Assembly: GCA_964594075.1 (NCBI GenBank)
Contig: CAZQKW010000019.1
Location: 1 to 61,359 of the forward strand
Direction: 5' to 3'
Origin: CAZQKW01 sp964594075
GTDB taxonomy: Bacteria; Desulfobacterota; WTBG01; CAIYCZ01
DNA length: 61,359 nt
Part shown: piece after piece, positions 1 through 9,386 of the stretch
Position numbering within the stretch: the first letter of the stretch is position 1
How the letters are laid out: each line of letters begins with the position of its first letter
The notes under the pieces: model-generated
What the model was told of the DNA's origin: nothing
The model's database searches: none
The model's input: only the letters and a program-made list of their open reading frames with translations
Made by a program: the position numbers and the translations under genes

Positions 1-71
1 ATTTTATCGATATAAAAGTCGCTTTTTGCTTACTAAAAACCCAAATGATCGAAAAAATACAAGGAAGAAAA

Positions 72-1976
72 ATGAGGATAACGTCTAACGCAGATCTTGA
101 AAAACTTAAGCAGACCGGGCAGAAGCTGCTGCATCCGGAAACCATCAGGATTATGGTGGGCACTGCCACGTGCTGTCGCGCAAAAGGCGCCGATCGCGTG
201 CTCACAGCGCTGGAGCGGGAGGCAGCAGCACAGAAATTGAACTGCACCGTAGTGCCGGTTGGCTGTATCGGCCTGTGCCATCTTGAGCCGACCGTTGAGA
301 TCCTTCAGCCTGGAAAGCCGCGGGTCGCCTACGGACCGGTTAAGCCGGAGGATGCGGCGGATTTCATCAGCGTTATTGCCGGTTCAGGAGTAGATAAAAA
401 GCGCGCCTTGTTTAGAACTGATCAGGAATATAGGCTGCTTGATGGCGAACCCTACCGCTATGCCACAGGAGAAATTCCCGCAGCATTCAGGGAAATACCG
501 GAGCGCAGCGAATATCCGTTCTACCAGAAACAACTCAAAATCTGCTTGAGAAATGCCGGCACTATCAATCCGGAGAGCATAGAAGAATATATTGCCATGG
601 GGGGCTATAGCGCCCTTGTCAAAGCGCTGACGCACATGACACCGGAGCAGGTCATTGACGAGGTGACCAGATCGAATCTGCGCGGCCGCGGTGGCGGCGG
701 ATTTTCAACCGGTAAAAAATGGGCTGCGTGCCGCAATGCCCCCGGCGGACCACGCTATGTGCTGTGCAATGTCAGCGAAGGCGATCCGGGCATCGGTATG
801 CACAAAAGCCTGCTGGAAAGCGATCCGCACACGGTTCTTGAAGGGCTGATTATCGGCGGCTATGCGATCGGCGCTGAGCAGGGCTATATTTACATGACCA
901 GCAACTACCCGCTGGGCCTTGCACGAATGCAGCAGGCGATCAAAGAGGCAACTGCATACGGATTGCTGGGCACAAATATCCTTAACTCCGGTTTTAATTT
1001 TACGGTAACCGTGAAGGAAGGCGGCGGCGCGTATGTATGCGGCGAGTCCACCGCGCTGATGGCCGGTCTTGAGGGGAGGGTTGGCGAGCCGCGCCCGAAA
1101 TATATCCATACTGCGGTAAAAGGTTTATGGGACAGCCCAAGCAACCTCAATAATGTTGAAACCTGGGCTAATATTCCGGTCATCATCGGCAAAGGCGCCG
1201 CGTGGTTTTCACAAATCGGCACGCAGGGCAGCAAGGGAACCAAGGTCATTGGCATCAGCGGCATGGTTAATAATGCCTGTCTGGTGGAAGTTCCCATGGG
1301 CACAACGTTCAGGGATATACTCCAGGATCTGGGGGGCGGCGTGCGGGCAAAACGAAAACTCAAAGCATTTCAGACCGGCGGTCCGTCGGGCGGGGTGCTT
1401 CCGGCACGTATGCTGAATCTGGCGCTTGATTATGAAGAGATGGCGCACGGGGGCACCAACCTGGGATCCGGCGGGTTTATTGCCTTTGATAACCGCGCCT
1501 GCATGGTGGATGTAGCGCGCTATTTCACTCAGTTTCTGTTGGAGGAATCATGCGGCAAATGCATCCCCTGCCGCGAAGGCGTGAAACGGCTGCTGCAGTT
1601 AATCACGTATTTTACCATGGGCATCGGCACCGAGGAGCACCTGGCTCTTATCAAGGAGCTTGCCGTTGCCATGGAAGCAGCGTCGCTCTGCGATCTGGGC
1701 AAAACCGCGCCGAATGTGGCGCAATATGCGATTCGCTATTTTAAAGATGAATTTGAGGCGCACATGCGGGGACAGTGTCCGGCCGGTGTTTGCAAGGATC
1801 TGATTCTGTATGCCATTGACCAGCAGATCTGCACTAAATGCGGGGCATGCATCAGCGCCTGTCCGGTGCAGGCGATAACCGGCGCTCCCGGAACGGTGCC
1901 AAGCCTTGATCTCAAAAAATGCATTAAATGCGGCGCCTGCAAAGAAGTGTGCGCAGTTGAAGCCATAACGACATAG
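72..1976 (+). CDS. NuoF/HydB-like NAD(P)H-binding FMN iron-sulfur protein
   Basis: Probable NAD(P)H-oxidising flavoprotein of a soluble electron-transfer complex, about 634 aa. An N-terminal thioredoxin-like [2Fe-2S] domain has cysteines near residues 34 and 75-80. The NuoF 51-kDa domain follows, with the glycine-rich GRGGGGFSTGKKW motif near residue 204 and the ESCGKCIPCREG cluster motif near 495. Two C-terminal [4Fe-4S] motifs (CTKCGACISACP, CIKCGACKEVC) end the protein. This order matches HydB/HndC-type subunits. The start at 72 is chosen because AAGGAAG lies just upstream; an in-frame ATG at 45 is possible. The next gene begins 10 bp after the stop. No NuoE or hydrogenase catalytic gene is visible nearby. 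Confidence 0.9.
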   Translation: MRITSNADLEKLKQTGQKLLHPETIRIMVGTATCCRAKGADRVLTALEREAAAQKLNCTVVPVGCIGLCHLEPTVEILQPGKPRVAYGPVKPEDAADFISVIAGSGVDKKRALFRTDQEYRLLDGEPYRYATGEIPAAFREIPERSEYPFYQKQLKICLRNAGTINPESIEEYIAMGGYSALVKALTHMTPEQVIDEVTRSNLRGRGGGGFSTGKKWAACRNAPGGPRYVLCNVSEGDPGIGMHKSLLESDPHTVLEGLIIGGYAIGAEQGYIYMTSNYPLGLARMQQAIKEATAYGLLGTNILNSGFNFTVTVKEGGGAYVCGESTALMAGLEGRVGEPRPKYIHTAVKGLWDSPSNLNNVETWANIPVIIGKGAAWFSQIGTQGSKGTKVIGISGMVNNACLVEVPMGTTFRDILQDLGGGVRAKRKLKAFQTGGPSGGVLPARMLNLALDYEEMAHGGTNLGSGGFIAFDNRACMVDVARYFTQFLLEESCGKCIPCREGVKRLLQLITYFTMGIGTEEHLALIKELAVAMEAASLCDLGKTAPNVAQYAIRYFKDEFEAHMRGQCPAGVCKDLILYAIDQQICTKCGACISACPVQAITGAPGTVPSLDLKKCIKCGACKEVCAVEAITT

Positions 1977-1985
1977 GGGTAGCAT

Positions 1986-2741
1986 ATGATACAGTTTACC
2001 ATAAATGGGAAGGACGTTACGGGGCCTGAAGGAGCCACCATTTTGGAGGTGGCGCGGGCACATAATATAGATATCCCGACATTCTGCCATCATGAGGCGC
2101 TTGCCCCCTGGAGTGCCTGCAGACTCTGTTTGGTGGAGGTAACCGACAATGGCCGCTCGCGGCTGGTAACCTCCTGCAGCTTTCAGGCAAAAGACGGGAT
2201 TGTGGTTGTTACCGAGAATAAAACAATCAGGGCAATCCGTAAGATGCTTATTGAGCTGCTGCTGGCAAGATGTCCAAATGCCCAGGCCGTGCGCGCGATG
2301 GCTGATAAACTGGGGGTAACAGAACCCCATTTTACCATTGAAAATGAATTCTGTATTCTGTGCGGGATGTGCGTGCGGGTGTGCCGCGAAGTGGTGGGCG
2401 CTCAGGCGATAACCTTTGCGCATCGGGGAAGCAAAAAACGGGTTGCAAGCCCGTTCTTCAAGCATTCCGGCGACTGCATCGGGTGCGGAGCATGTGTGTT
2501 TGTGTGCCCCACCCAGTGCATCACCATGAATGATGTGCAGGACGCTGCGGACCAGTATGCGGACGGCGCTGAATTAACCGGCTACAGCCGAGTTATGAAC
2601 AACTGGAGAACCCGTCTGCCGCTAAAGCTGTGCAAAACGTGCGGCAACCCGATAGCACCCGAATTTCAATTGCAGGTTTTGGCGCAGAAGGTTGGCCTAA
2701 AGCCCGAGGCGCTTGACGTCTGCCAGACCTGCAAGGAATAA
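1986..2741 (+). CDS. Truncated NuoG/HoxU-like iron-sulfur subunit
   Basis: Electron-transfer partner of the preceding NuoF-like protein, 251 aa. The N-terminal [2Fe-2S] ferredoxin domain has cysteines in FCHHEALAPWSACRLC and a later SC. Two [4Fe-4S] motifs follow (CILCGMCVRVC near residue 122 and CIGCGACVFVCP near 164). The usual His/Cys-ligated cluster between these regions appears lost: only one cysteine remains in ARCPNAQ. The last 35 residues hold two CxxC pairs (CKTCG and CQTCKE), possibly a zinc or extra iron site. There is no molybdopterin-like or hydrogenase domain, so it resembles HoxU or the front part of HndD. It is tightly spaced with the gene before it. Confidence 0.85.
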   Translation: MIQFTINGKDVTGPEGATILEVARAHNIDIPTFCHHEALAPWSACRLCLVEVTDNGRSRLVTSCSFQAKDGIVVVTENKTIRAIRKMLIELLLARCPNAQAVRAMADKLGVTEPHFTIENEFCILCGMCVRVCREVVGAQAITFAHRGSKKRVASPFFKHSGDCIGCGACVFVCPTQCITMNDVQDAADQYADGAELTGYSRVMNNWRTRLPLKLCKTCGNPIAPEFQLQVLAQKVGLKPEALDVCQTCKE

Positions 2742-2760
2742 ACGGCACGGAGGTTGAATC

Positions 2761-2934
2761 TTGGTTTACATAGATACGCAAAAATGCACCGGATGCTGCG
2801 GCTGTGTGGATCTCTGCCCGGCAGCAGCAATTGAAATGAATCACGACGTAGTGGCGATAAACCAGAGCGTTTGCATGGAGTGTCTTATCTGCACCAAGGT
2901 GTGTCCCATGCGAGCGCCGCAGAAGATCGCCTGA
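2761..2934 (+). CDS. Small 2x[4Fe-4S] ferredoxin, TTG start
   Basis: A 57-residue ferredoxin read from TTG at 2761, placed 7 nt after a GGAGG at 2749-2753. The two cluster motifs are KCTGCCGCVDLCP and VCMECLICTKVCP, so it should carry two low-potential [4Fe-4S] clusters and act in the cytoplasm. It starts 20 bp after the NuoG-like gene and precedes the flavoprotein at 3020, so it probably passes electrons between them. The extra cysteine in the first motif (CTGCCGC) is unusual. The reading frame and ribosome-binding site are directly visible; the role in this chain is inferred from position. Confidence 0.85.
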   Translation: MVYIDTQKCTGCCGCVDLCPAAAIEMNHDVVAINQSVCMECLICTKVCPMRAPQKIA

Positions 2935-3019
2935 AAGATTTTGCGCGTATAAGTTCGGAAATTGTGGCATGTTCAACGCGCCTATTTCCTGAACTATACC
3001 CGATGTGTGGAGAGCTTAC

Positions 3020-4348
3020 ATGAAAAAGTTTTTTGATGTTGTGATCGTAGGTGCCGGGCCGTGCGGGGCCATGGCGGCAAAAGTTGCGGCGGAAAACGGC
3101 CTTGAGGTTGCCATGCTTGAGCGCAAGACCGACATCTCGTTTATCCGGCGGTGCTGTACCGGATGTCTGGGCCTGAAAGACGAGTTTATGGGCGATATCC
3201 AACATTTTGATGACAAAACCAAACGCCTGATATTTCCACGCTACGGGTTTTCCGTCAAATATGACGGTCCTTATCAGAACATCTATGGGTTTCACCTGGT
3301 AAGCCCGCTGGGAACCAGGGTGAAGCTGGGCGATGTGAACCTGCAGAAAGCAAAAGGCAATGATGGCCGCGTGGCCGTCATGGTGGATAAAGGGCTGTTT
3401 ATCAAGGGCATTGTGGACGAAGGACTGGCAAACGGGGTGAAGGGGTATTTTAACACGAATGTAGTTGATGTATGGAATGAGCCGGAGTGCGTGGTTGTCG
3501 CTGACAGCAGAGGAAACCAGTTTCGGGGCAGATTTGTTATAGCGGCGGACGGTGTGAATTCGCGTCTGGTGCGCCGGCTCGGCCTCAATGCGGGCCGCAG
3601 ATGGCTGGGCACCTACAAGGATCGGGCGTGGGACCTGGAAGGTGTTGCATTTGATGAGATGGAAGCCCTTATTTTTTGTATCGGCTGGCAATGCAGCATA
3701 TCGCTTGCGCCGCACGTGGATAAGAGATTTTATCACGTTGCGGCAGCAAGCTATGATTGGCGGGTGGATCTTGAGGCAGGCATGCAGGAATTTCTTCAGT
3801 CGCCAGCTTTCAGACCCTGGTTTCAACAGGCCCGCGAAGGAGGGCACCGCACGTCCTGTGTGTCAAATATCTATTCAACCATGCCGATGCCCTATAAAAA
3901 CAATGTATTGATTGCCGGTGATGCAACGTGGATGCAAGAGTGCGCGATTCTGGGAGCGCTTTTGATGGGCTGGAAAGCGGGAAATTCGGTGACCCTGGCG
4001 GTTAAGCAGAAACAGTTTAATAAAGAGGGTGTCGCTGACTATATTAATTTTTACACCAAAGAACTCATTGGACGGTATGGCATGGGCGGCGGATCAGGGA
4101 TTGACTTTAACGATTATTTCTCTGCAGAAGATATGGACTATCTTGCCTCATTGGTGGAAAACCCGCTGCGGGCAACGCTTGATTTTTATACGCTCTACCG
4201 AACCATTGGCAAAACCTATCTTGACTTATTTCCCCGGATTCAGGAAGAACGGCCGGACATCATGGAAAAGCTTTTTGCCATGCGCAATGTTCATCCGGAG
4301 GTGGGGCTTGAAAAACGGCGCAGAAACGGATTTCTGTCAGTAACCTGA
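3020..4348 (+). CDS. Geranylgeranyl-reductase-family FAD oxidoreductase
   Basis: FAD-dependent oxidoreductase of the geranylgeranyl reductase / p-hydroxybenzoate hydroxylase fold, about 442 aa. The N terminus has the FAD-binding DVVIVGAGPCGAMAA motif with a downstream acidic LER, and the second FAD motif is VLIAGDATW near residue 300. A cysteine-rich RRCCTGCLGL stretch near residue 45 lies where family members often bring a redox cysteine to the flavin. The start at 3020 follows GGAG with 7 nt spacing; an upstream ATG at 3005 has no such site. Family members saturate isoprenoid chains or reduce other double bonds using ferredoxin-level electrons. The three redox genes upstream suggest its electron supply; the substrate is unknown. 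Confidence 0.8.
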   Translation: MKKFFDVVIVGAGPCGAMAAKVAAENGLEVAMLERKTDISFIRRCCTGCLGLKDEFMGDIQHFDDKTKRLIFPRYGFSVKYDGPYQNIYGFHLVSPLGTRVKLGDVNLQKAKGNDGRVAVMVDKGLFIKGIVDEGLANGVKGYFNTNVVDVWNEPECVVVADSRGNQFRGRFVIAADGVNSRLVRRLGLNAGRRWLGTYKDRAWDLEGVAFDEMEALIFCIGWQCSISLAPHVDKRFYHVAAASYDWRVDLEAGMQEFLQSPAFRPWFQQAREGGHRTSCVSNIYSTMPMPYKNNVLIAGDATWMQECAILGALLMGWKAGNSVTLAVKQKQFNKEGVADYINFYTKELIGRYGMGGGSGIDFNDYFSAEDMDYLASLVENPLRATLDFYTLYRTIGKTYLDLFPRIQEERPDIMEKLFAMRNVHPEVGLEKRRRNGFLSVT

Positions 4349-4380
4349 GGGTAAGTAAGATATACCGCATCCCACCGGGG

Positions 4381-6312
4381 CTAAAAATACAGGTTTATCA
4401 TCACGACCGCATCCGTCTCATACCTGCCAAATGTTTTGGTTCTTGAAATCTCAAGGGATAAACTTTTCTGGGCGTTTATGGCGTAGTTATGTGTCATCGC
4501 GAGCGCATACGTTTTATGTTTATCGCCCAGAGCATAATATAATGCTCTTGCTTCCAGCCGCATAATCCACCAATCTGTAAAATTCTTTTTAGTTCCCGCA
4601 GAACCCCCGATGCCCAGGGCGTAATTTTTTTTAAAAGCGCCGGCCAGTTTAATATCGCCTTCAGCCATGCCATAATAAAGCCCCAGCACTTTACTGGAAT
4701 AGGCGAACCCGCCCCCGGTATTCAGAGAATAAACCAGATGGTCATCTCCATCGCCAAGCAGAGCTTGGCGCCATCCCGTATTCACTTTCCAGGAAAACGG
4801 TCTGAAAAACACGTCGCGCGGGGACAGGGACATAATATCAATCAGATCCAATGTGTTCAGTTCAAATCGGTCCGTTTCATGATAATAACGCAGCGTCGTA
4901 TTAAAAAATTGTATCTGCGAGCCGCGGTCAAAGCCGGCATCGTGGTCAGCGAGCGCGTGATAGGCTGGTCTAAAGCGCAGCTCCTGAAACCATGCGCTGC
5001 GCTTTACGCCGCCGCCAAGCCCTAACCGGGCAGCATGGTGTCCGTGTTCGGGGCGGGGCGGAACCGGCGGTTTGTCAAGCGAGGGGACCGCGACGTGGAG
5101 AGCGCTGCGGGCGTTTAGCAACAATAAAAAACGGTCTGCATAGCGGGTTCGGGATAGTTTTTTTGTTGCATAGAGATATTGAAGATACTCTATAGAAAGA
5201 TCAATCATGGTTATTTTTTTCTGAACGGAGAGCTGCGAATTAATGACTGCATCGGGGTTCACAATGCCGTGGCTCATTTCCGCAGCTTGTTTTTGCTGGG
5301 CAGGATCAAGCAACGAGGCAAAATGTTTTATTCTGGTAGCCATTGAGGGTCGGTAATTGGTTGCCGCGATGGCGCCAGCCTTTTCCAGCATTTTGATGGT
5401 ATCTAACGGAATTACCCACCCGTGAAACTGATCGGTCAGATGAAGCGCCGGCCGGCCGGCTTCAAGCAAAAACAGGATATTGTAGGAGCAGTTCTCATCA
5501 AAAAAATAGTAATAGGAATATATGTTCTGCAGTTCCCAGATGTGCATCACCATCCTGATTACTTCGTCCGCCGAGAAGTTCAGGCGGTATTCCCAGATAT
5601 CGCGCTGATTAATATCGTTATACTCTTGCACCTTCTGGTAATAGGGCAGTATTGAGTAATACCCTTTGTAAAATCCGCTTAACCCTTTGAGCGCAAATAC
5701 CAGTCCGTTTTTTTCGGTCGTGAACGCTGAATAATTCACTGCCTGGGCGAGGAGCGGACTCTGCGTCTCAGTTTCTATGCTGATGAGCGTATGGCCGAAC
5801 AGGGAGGCAGGATTATTCATATACGCGGCGGGAAATACCAGCGATGCCGTATGGGGCTTAATGATACGCAGTGTCTTGTGAAAGGCTTCACACGCAGCAA
5901 TCGGCAGCTTTGACTCGTCAAACTGCAGTTTCTCTTTCAACCATACATAGCGGGCGATAAAACGGCAGATCGGCGGATTGTCAGGGTCTTCCGGCTCGGT
6001 AAAAAACGCGTGCACCGTTGCTTCAAGCTCTGCCTGCGGATTGCGGGCGCCCTGTGGTGAGAGAAAAAAACGGGGATCGTCAATTAAACTTTTTACCCCC
6101 TGCGGCGCCGGCCGATAATGCAGCAGGATGTGCCAGTAGCGGTCGTCGGCAAGCTTTTGCCGTTTTGCACCGTTCAGCAACCCGTCAAGGTAAACAGCCG
6201 TGCTTGTTGCTGCTCGCGCCGGCAGCACGGCAAACAAAAACCCAGCACTCAGCAATAAAAAAAGAGATATGGATTGGCACAGCAATCCATATCTCCCGGG
6301 CGCTGAACTCAT
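4381..6312 (-). CDS. DUF4105 (Lnb N-terminal periplasmic domain) protein
   Basis: Exported protein of about 643 aa with an N-terminal hydrophobic signal segment ending near PARAA. The central part carries the DUF4105 hallmark around PAAYMNNPASLFGHTLISIE and a later ENCSYNILFLLE, which resembles papain-like NlpC/P60-type catalytic surroundings. The C-terminal third is rich in alternating aromatic and polar residues and ends in aromatic LYF, resembling outer-membrane beta strands. GTG at 6315 is followed by ATG at 6312; the ATG is chosen. It starts 15 bp after the DUF3015 gene, so they are probably cotranscribed. Function is not established. Confidence 0.85.
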   Translation of the reverse strand: MSSAPGRYGLLCQSISLFLLLSAGFLFAVLPARAATSTAVYLDGLLNGAKRQKLADDRYWHILLHYRPAPQGVKSLIDDPRFFLSPQGARNPQAELEATVHAFFTEPEDPDNPPICRFIARYVWLKEKLQFDESKLPIAACEAFHKTLRIIKPHTASLVFPAAYMNNPASLFGHTLISIETETQSPLLAQAVNYSAFTTEKNGLVFALKGLSGFYKGYYSILPYYQKVQEYNDINQRDIWEYRLNFSADEVIRMVMHIWELQNIYSYYYFFDENCSYNILFLLEAGRPALHLTDQFHGWVIPLDTIKMLEKAGAIAATNYRPSMATRIKHFASLLDPAQQKQAAEMSHGIVNPDAVINSQLSVQKKITMIDLSIEYLQYLYATKKLSRTRYADRFLLLLNARSALHVAVPSLDKPPVPPRPEHGHHAARLGLGGGVKRSAWFQELRFRPAYHALADHDAGFDRGSQIQFFNTTLRYYHETDRFELNTLDLIDIMSLSPRDVFFRPFSWKVNTGWRQALLGDGDDHLVYSLNTGGGFAYSSKVLGLYYGMAEGDIKLAGAFKKNYALGIGGSAGTKKNFTDWWIMRLEARALYYALGDKHKTYALAMTHNYAINAQKSLSLEISRTKTFGRYETDAVVMINLYF

Positions 6313-6327
6313 CACGGAAAAATACGG

Positions 6328-6792
6328 TTACGTCGCGGTAACCGCAATGATATTGTTGACAACTTCCTTATCGGTTACCTGCGGCGAGGTAAAAATATGT
6401 TTAAAATTTGCCTGCAGTCTGGCATTGAACACGGGGCGCTGCCGGGCCGGAATATTCATCAACACGGCAAGGGTATCAAGCGACTCACCCTGTCCGCGGG
6501 CAATATCCTTAGCAAGATTATCCATATTTTCCGCCACAAATCGGTGCAGCATTTCGCGGCCATAGAATTGCGCGGGCTGCTGGCAATCAAGAGTTCCGGA
6601 GCTAATGCCAAAGGTTTGATTGCCAAACAGGCCATTCGTGGTGGCGGCCGCAGTCTGCGACATCAAACCCTCGTTGTTCTCAAAAAGCATGGACCCGATT
6701 CCACATCCGCAATTTTTCCGCAGTTGTGGTCCGGCATAGGCGAGGCTTGAGACTAACGCACTCAGCAATACCGCACTCAGCACTTTTTTCAT
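6328..6792 (-). CDS. DUF3015 family exported protein
   Basis: A 154-residue protein with a clear signal peptide (MKKVLSAVLLSALVSSLAYA) and then a Cys-Gly-rich NCGCGIGSMLFE. This, with the following TAAATTNGLFGNQTFGISSGT stretch and a later DC, matches DUF3015, a family of periplasmic or envelope proteins of unknown function. A GGGAG lies about 10 nt upstream of the ATG. It precedes the DUF4105 gene on the same strand, and DUF3015 genes often sit beside DUF4105 genes, which suggests a shared envelope role. The family call rests on recalled sequence patterns rather than a search. Confidence 0.8.
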   Translation of the reverse strand: MKKVLSAVLLSALVSSLAYAGPQLRKNCGCGIGSMLFENNEGLMSQTAAATTNGLFGNQTFGISSGTLDCQQPAQFYGREMLHRFVAENMDNLAKDIARGQGESLDTLAVLMNIPARQRPVFNARLQANFKHIFTSPQVTDKEVVNNIIAVTAT

Positions 6793-6998
6793 GGTTGTTT
6801 TTCTCCCTTCTTATGGTTAATAATTATGGACGATAGCTTGAAACAGTGCATTGCACGTTTTGTATTATAAAAAATTTTTTCTCACTTTAAAATAAGTAGT
6901 TGCCAACTGTCAAGTAAAAAGCCAGCAGGACGTTGCCCAAAAACTGAATTTAAAAATCGGGCATGCGTCGTGAAAGCACAACATGAGCTGCCGGGGTT

Positions 6999-8321
6999 GT
7001 GAACGACGCAAAAACCATAGTGATGTGGCAGAGAAAAGAAGCCACGGACGGGGTGACTACTCAAGAAGTGGCTGGAGCGCTGGAAACCATGCTTGACCAG
7101 GATCTAAAAATATCTTCTGTGCTTGAAGCGGTGTTAATGGATTACGCAGGTTTGCAGAAGCCCATTGCCCCGCACTCGCGAGCGGTTAAGCAATTGGCTG
7201 CGGCAGTTAAAACCATCTCCGACGAATACATCGCTGTGAATAATCGTTTCAAGGGCGATCTGTTTAAAAATGCGGCGTTGATAAACGCCTATCTTATTTA
7301 TTTCCTGCCGGCAAATCTGGTGAAACTTTTTCCTGTTCTTGATGAGCTTGTTTCGCATCCGGATAGTAACAGTTTGAGCGGGCCCGTCGTCTCTATTCTT
7401 GATCTCGGGTGTGGTCCGGGAACGTTTTTGCTGGGTGTGCTCGAATATTTTTGTGCCAGAAGGAAGAATATTTTTTCACCGGATGTTGAGCGGATTGACC
7501 TGTGGGGGATAGACCGGAGTGAAGCATGTCTGGCAACAGCGCGCCATGTTATAAACCGTTATCTTCAAGCCTCTGTGCTGCCGGCACATAGTGCCTGCGG
7601 ATTGTATTTTAAAGCCGGCTCGCTTTCTTCAACAATGTTTCCGCATCCCCTGCTGCCAGCGCGCCGGGTGTTTGATCTCATCATTGCCGGCAATGTGTTA
7701 ACCGAAATGAACCAGAGCGAATGCCGGAAGCTGGTGCCGATTTTTGAACGTCTGCTCTCTCCGCGGGGGGCTCTGCTGCTCATTGAACCCGGAACAAAAA
7801 CAGCAGCGCGACATTTAACGAGCATACGCAACATGCTGCTTGAGCAGACCAGCCTAACCCTGTATGCGCCGTGTCTTGAGGGCGGCCCGTGCCCGTCCTT
7901 TGATAATCCCCAGGACTGGTGCCACCAGAAACTTTTCTGGTCTCCGCCGGAAATTATACGGGCTATTGACCGGATCACCGGTTTCACCAAGCACAAAGGC
8001 ATCCACTTTACCTATTTTACCTTTCTAAAGGATGGTAAGCAGGTGGTATATCCTGCGGGTGATTTCCGGCGCGACCAGATATGGCGGGTGGTGAGTTATG
8101 TAATAAAAGGAACAGGCGAAGAGCGGCTGTTTATCTGCAACGGTAAAGAGCGGATTATGCTGCGCCGTCTTGCCCGAAACGCCACTGTTCACAATCAAGA
8201 CTTTTCTCGGGCACGACGCGGTGAGCGCGTGATCGTAGCGGGGATGGTCAAACGAGAAACCTTTTATGAGGTCGACAAAAATACCCGGTTTACTGTTTTG
8301 AGGCACGAGCATGAGACTTAA
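6999..8321 (+). CDS. Rsm22-like SAM-dependent methyltransferase
   Basis: Predicted methyltransferase of the small-ribosomal-subunit Rsm22 family, 440 aa. The SAM-binding motif I is VSILDLGCGPGTFLLG near residue 130, with the acidic GIDRSE of motif II further on. The cysteine-containing CPSFDNPQDWCHQ near residue 305 is the Rsm22-specific metal or cluster site. A C-terminal beta-rich extension follows. The start is read as GTG at 6999; ATG at 7023 is an alternative and neither has a convincing Shine-Dalgarno. Its 3' end overlaps the sugar-kinase gene by 11 bp, so the two are translationally coupled. The target, probably rRNA, is inferred from the family. Confidence 0.8.
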   Translation: MNDAKTIVMWQRKEATDGVTTQEVAGALETMLDQDLKISSVLEAVLMDYAGLQKPIAPHSRAVKQLAAAVKTISDEYIAVNNRFKGDLFKNAALINAYLIYFLPANLVKLFPVLDELVSHPDSNSLSGPVVSILDLGCGPGTFLLGVLEYFCARRKNIFSPDVERIDLWGIDRSEACLATARHVINRYLQASVLPAHSACGLYFKAGSLSSTMFPHPLLPARRVFDLIIAGNVLTEMNQSECRKLVPIFERLLSPRGALLLIEPGTKTAARHLTSIRNMLLEQTSLTLYAPCLEGGPCPSFDNPQDWCHQKLFWSPPEIIRAIDRITGFTKHKGIHFTYFTFLKDGKQVVYPAGDFRRDQIWRVVSYVIKGTGEERLFICNGKERIMLRRLARNATVHNQDFSRARRGERVIVAGMVKRETFYEVDKNTRFTVLRHEHET

Positions 8322-9273
8322 TGTTACCCTTCCCAAAGCGCGGCCGTTTGATGTGGTTGGCCTGGGGTTAAATGCGGTTGACCACCTCTGTGTCGTCCCC
8401 CATTTCCCTGAGGCTGATACAAAACTTAAGATGCTTGATTTCAGTATTCAGGGCGGTGGTCAGGCGGCAACTGCAATGGTTGCCTGCAAACGACTCGGGC
8501 TGAAAACCCGCTATATTGGGAACATCGGCGATGATGCAATGGGGCAACTCTCCCTCAGAAGCCTTATTGACGAGGGGGTTGACACCGCAGGCGTCACCGT
8601 CGTTGCCGGCGCGCGCAATCAGCTTGCGTTTATTATGATTGAGCAGCACACCGGCAATCGCACAATTATCTGGGATCGAGACCAGCGGCTGAGGATGACG
8701 CCGTCGGCGGTGCCGCAGAAACTGATATGTTCAGCAAAGGTTTTGCTGGTTGACGGCCACGATGCGGGCGCTGCCCTGCAGGCGGCACGTTATGCGAAAG
8801 CTGCAGGCATGGTGGTCATGATGGATGCGGAAACGGTAGCGGCGGAAACGAGGGAGCTTATTTCGCTGGTTGATATAGTAATCGGCGAGCAGCATTTTCC
8901 GGAAAAATTTACCGGCTTAGCCGACGGTAAAAAAGCACTGCAAACTATTGCCGAATACGGGCCGTCAGTCGTAGCGGTAACCTGGGGCTCCCGGGGAGCT
9001 CTGATGCTGTATCAGGGTGCCTTCTATTATTCACCGGCGTTTGAGATTTCCTGCCGGGACAGCACTGGTGCGGGCGATGTGTTTCACGCCGCCTTTATCA
9101 GAGCACTGTTTGAGAACTGGGACGTGGAACAGTGCCTTGCTTTTTCACATGCGGTTGCGGCACTAAAGTGCCGGGGTCTCGGCGGCAGATCATGTCTGCC
9201 GTCTTTTTCTGAGGCGCTTGCATTCATGAAAACCGCACCCCGTCGGAACTCTCAAGCTATTACAGTAGAATAA
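8311..9273 (+). CDS. PfkB-family carbohydrate kinase
   Basis: Ribokinase/PfkB-fold sugar or nucleoside kinase, 320 aa. The N-terminal GLGLNAVDHLCVVPHFPEAD and GGGQAATAMVACKRLG segments form the substrate-binding part (PfkB signature 1). The C-terminal CRDSTGAGDVFHAAFI is signature 2, containing the anion hole and the catalytic aspartate. The ATG at 8311 follows GAGG by 7 nt and lies inside the end of the Rsm22-like gene. It transfers phosphate from ATP to a hydroxyl of a small substrate; the exact sugar cannot be read from the sequence. Confidence 0.88.
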   Translation: MRLNVTLPKARPFDVVGLGLNAVDHLCVVPHFPEADTKLKMLDFSIQGGGQAATAMVACKRLGLKTRYIGNIGDDAMGQLSLRSLIDEGVDTAGVTVVAGARNQLAFIMIEQHTGNRTIIWDRDQRLRMTPSAVPQKLICSAKVLLVDGHDAGAALQAARYAKAAGMVVMMDAETVAAETRELISLVDIVIGEQHFPEKFTGLADGKKALQTIAEYGPSVVAVTWGSRGALMLYQGAFYYSPAFEISCRDSTGAGDVFHAAFIRALFENWDVEQCLAFSHAVAALKCRGLGGRSCLPSFSEALAFMKTAPRRNSQAITVE

Positions 9274-9386
9274 GTGCAGCACAGGATGGCGTGCGCATAC
9301 CCTGCTGCAGTGACACGCGCGGCAGCATCTGCCTGCCATATCTGCAAGCACCGCGCGGGACATGTTCCCATTGTTAAACGCTCTGG

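Noticed and set aside
1599..2465. Long antisense open frame opposite the NuoF- and NuoG-like genes
   Set aside because: The opposite strand encodes two clear protein families across it, and this frame has no recognisable domain or ribosome-binding site.
2885..3847. 320-codon minus-strand frame opposite the GGR-like gene
   Set aside because: It is the reverse complement of a strongly conserved FAD protein, and its composition is rich in Arg, Ser and His as expected for an antisense shadow.
9274..9386. Terminator between pfkB and yyaL
   Set aside because: GCAGCACAGG and CCTGCTGC can pair with a bulge but no U-tract follows on either strand.
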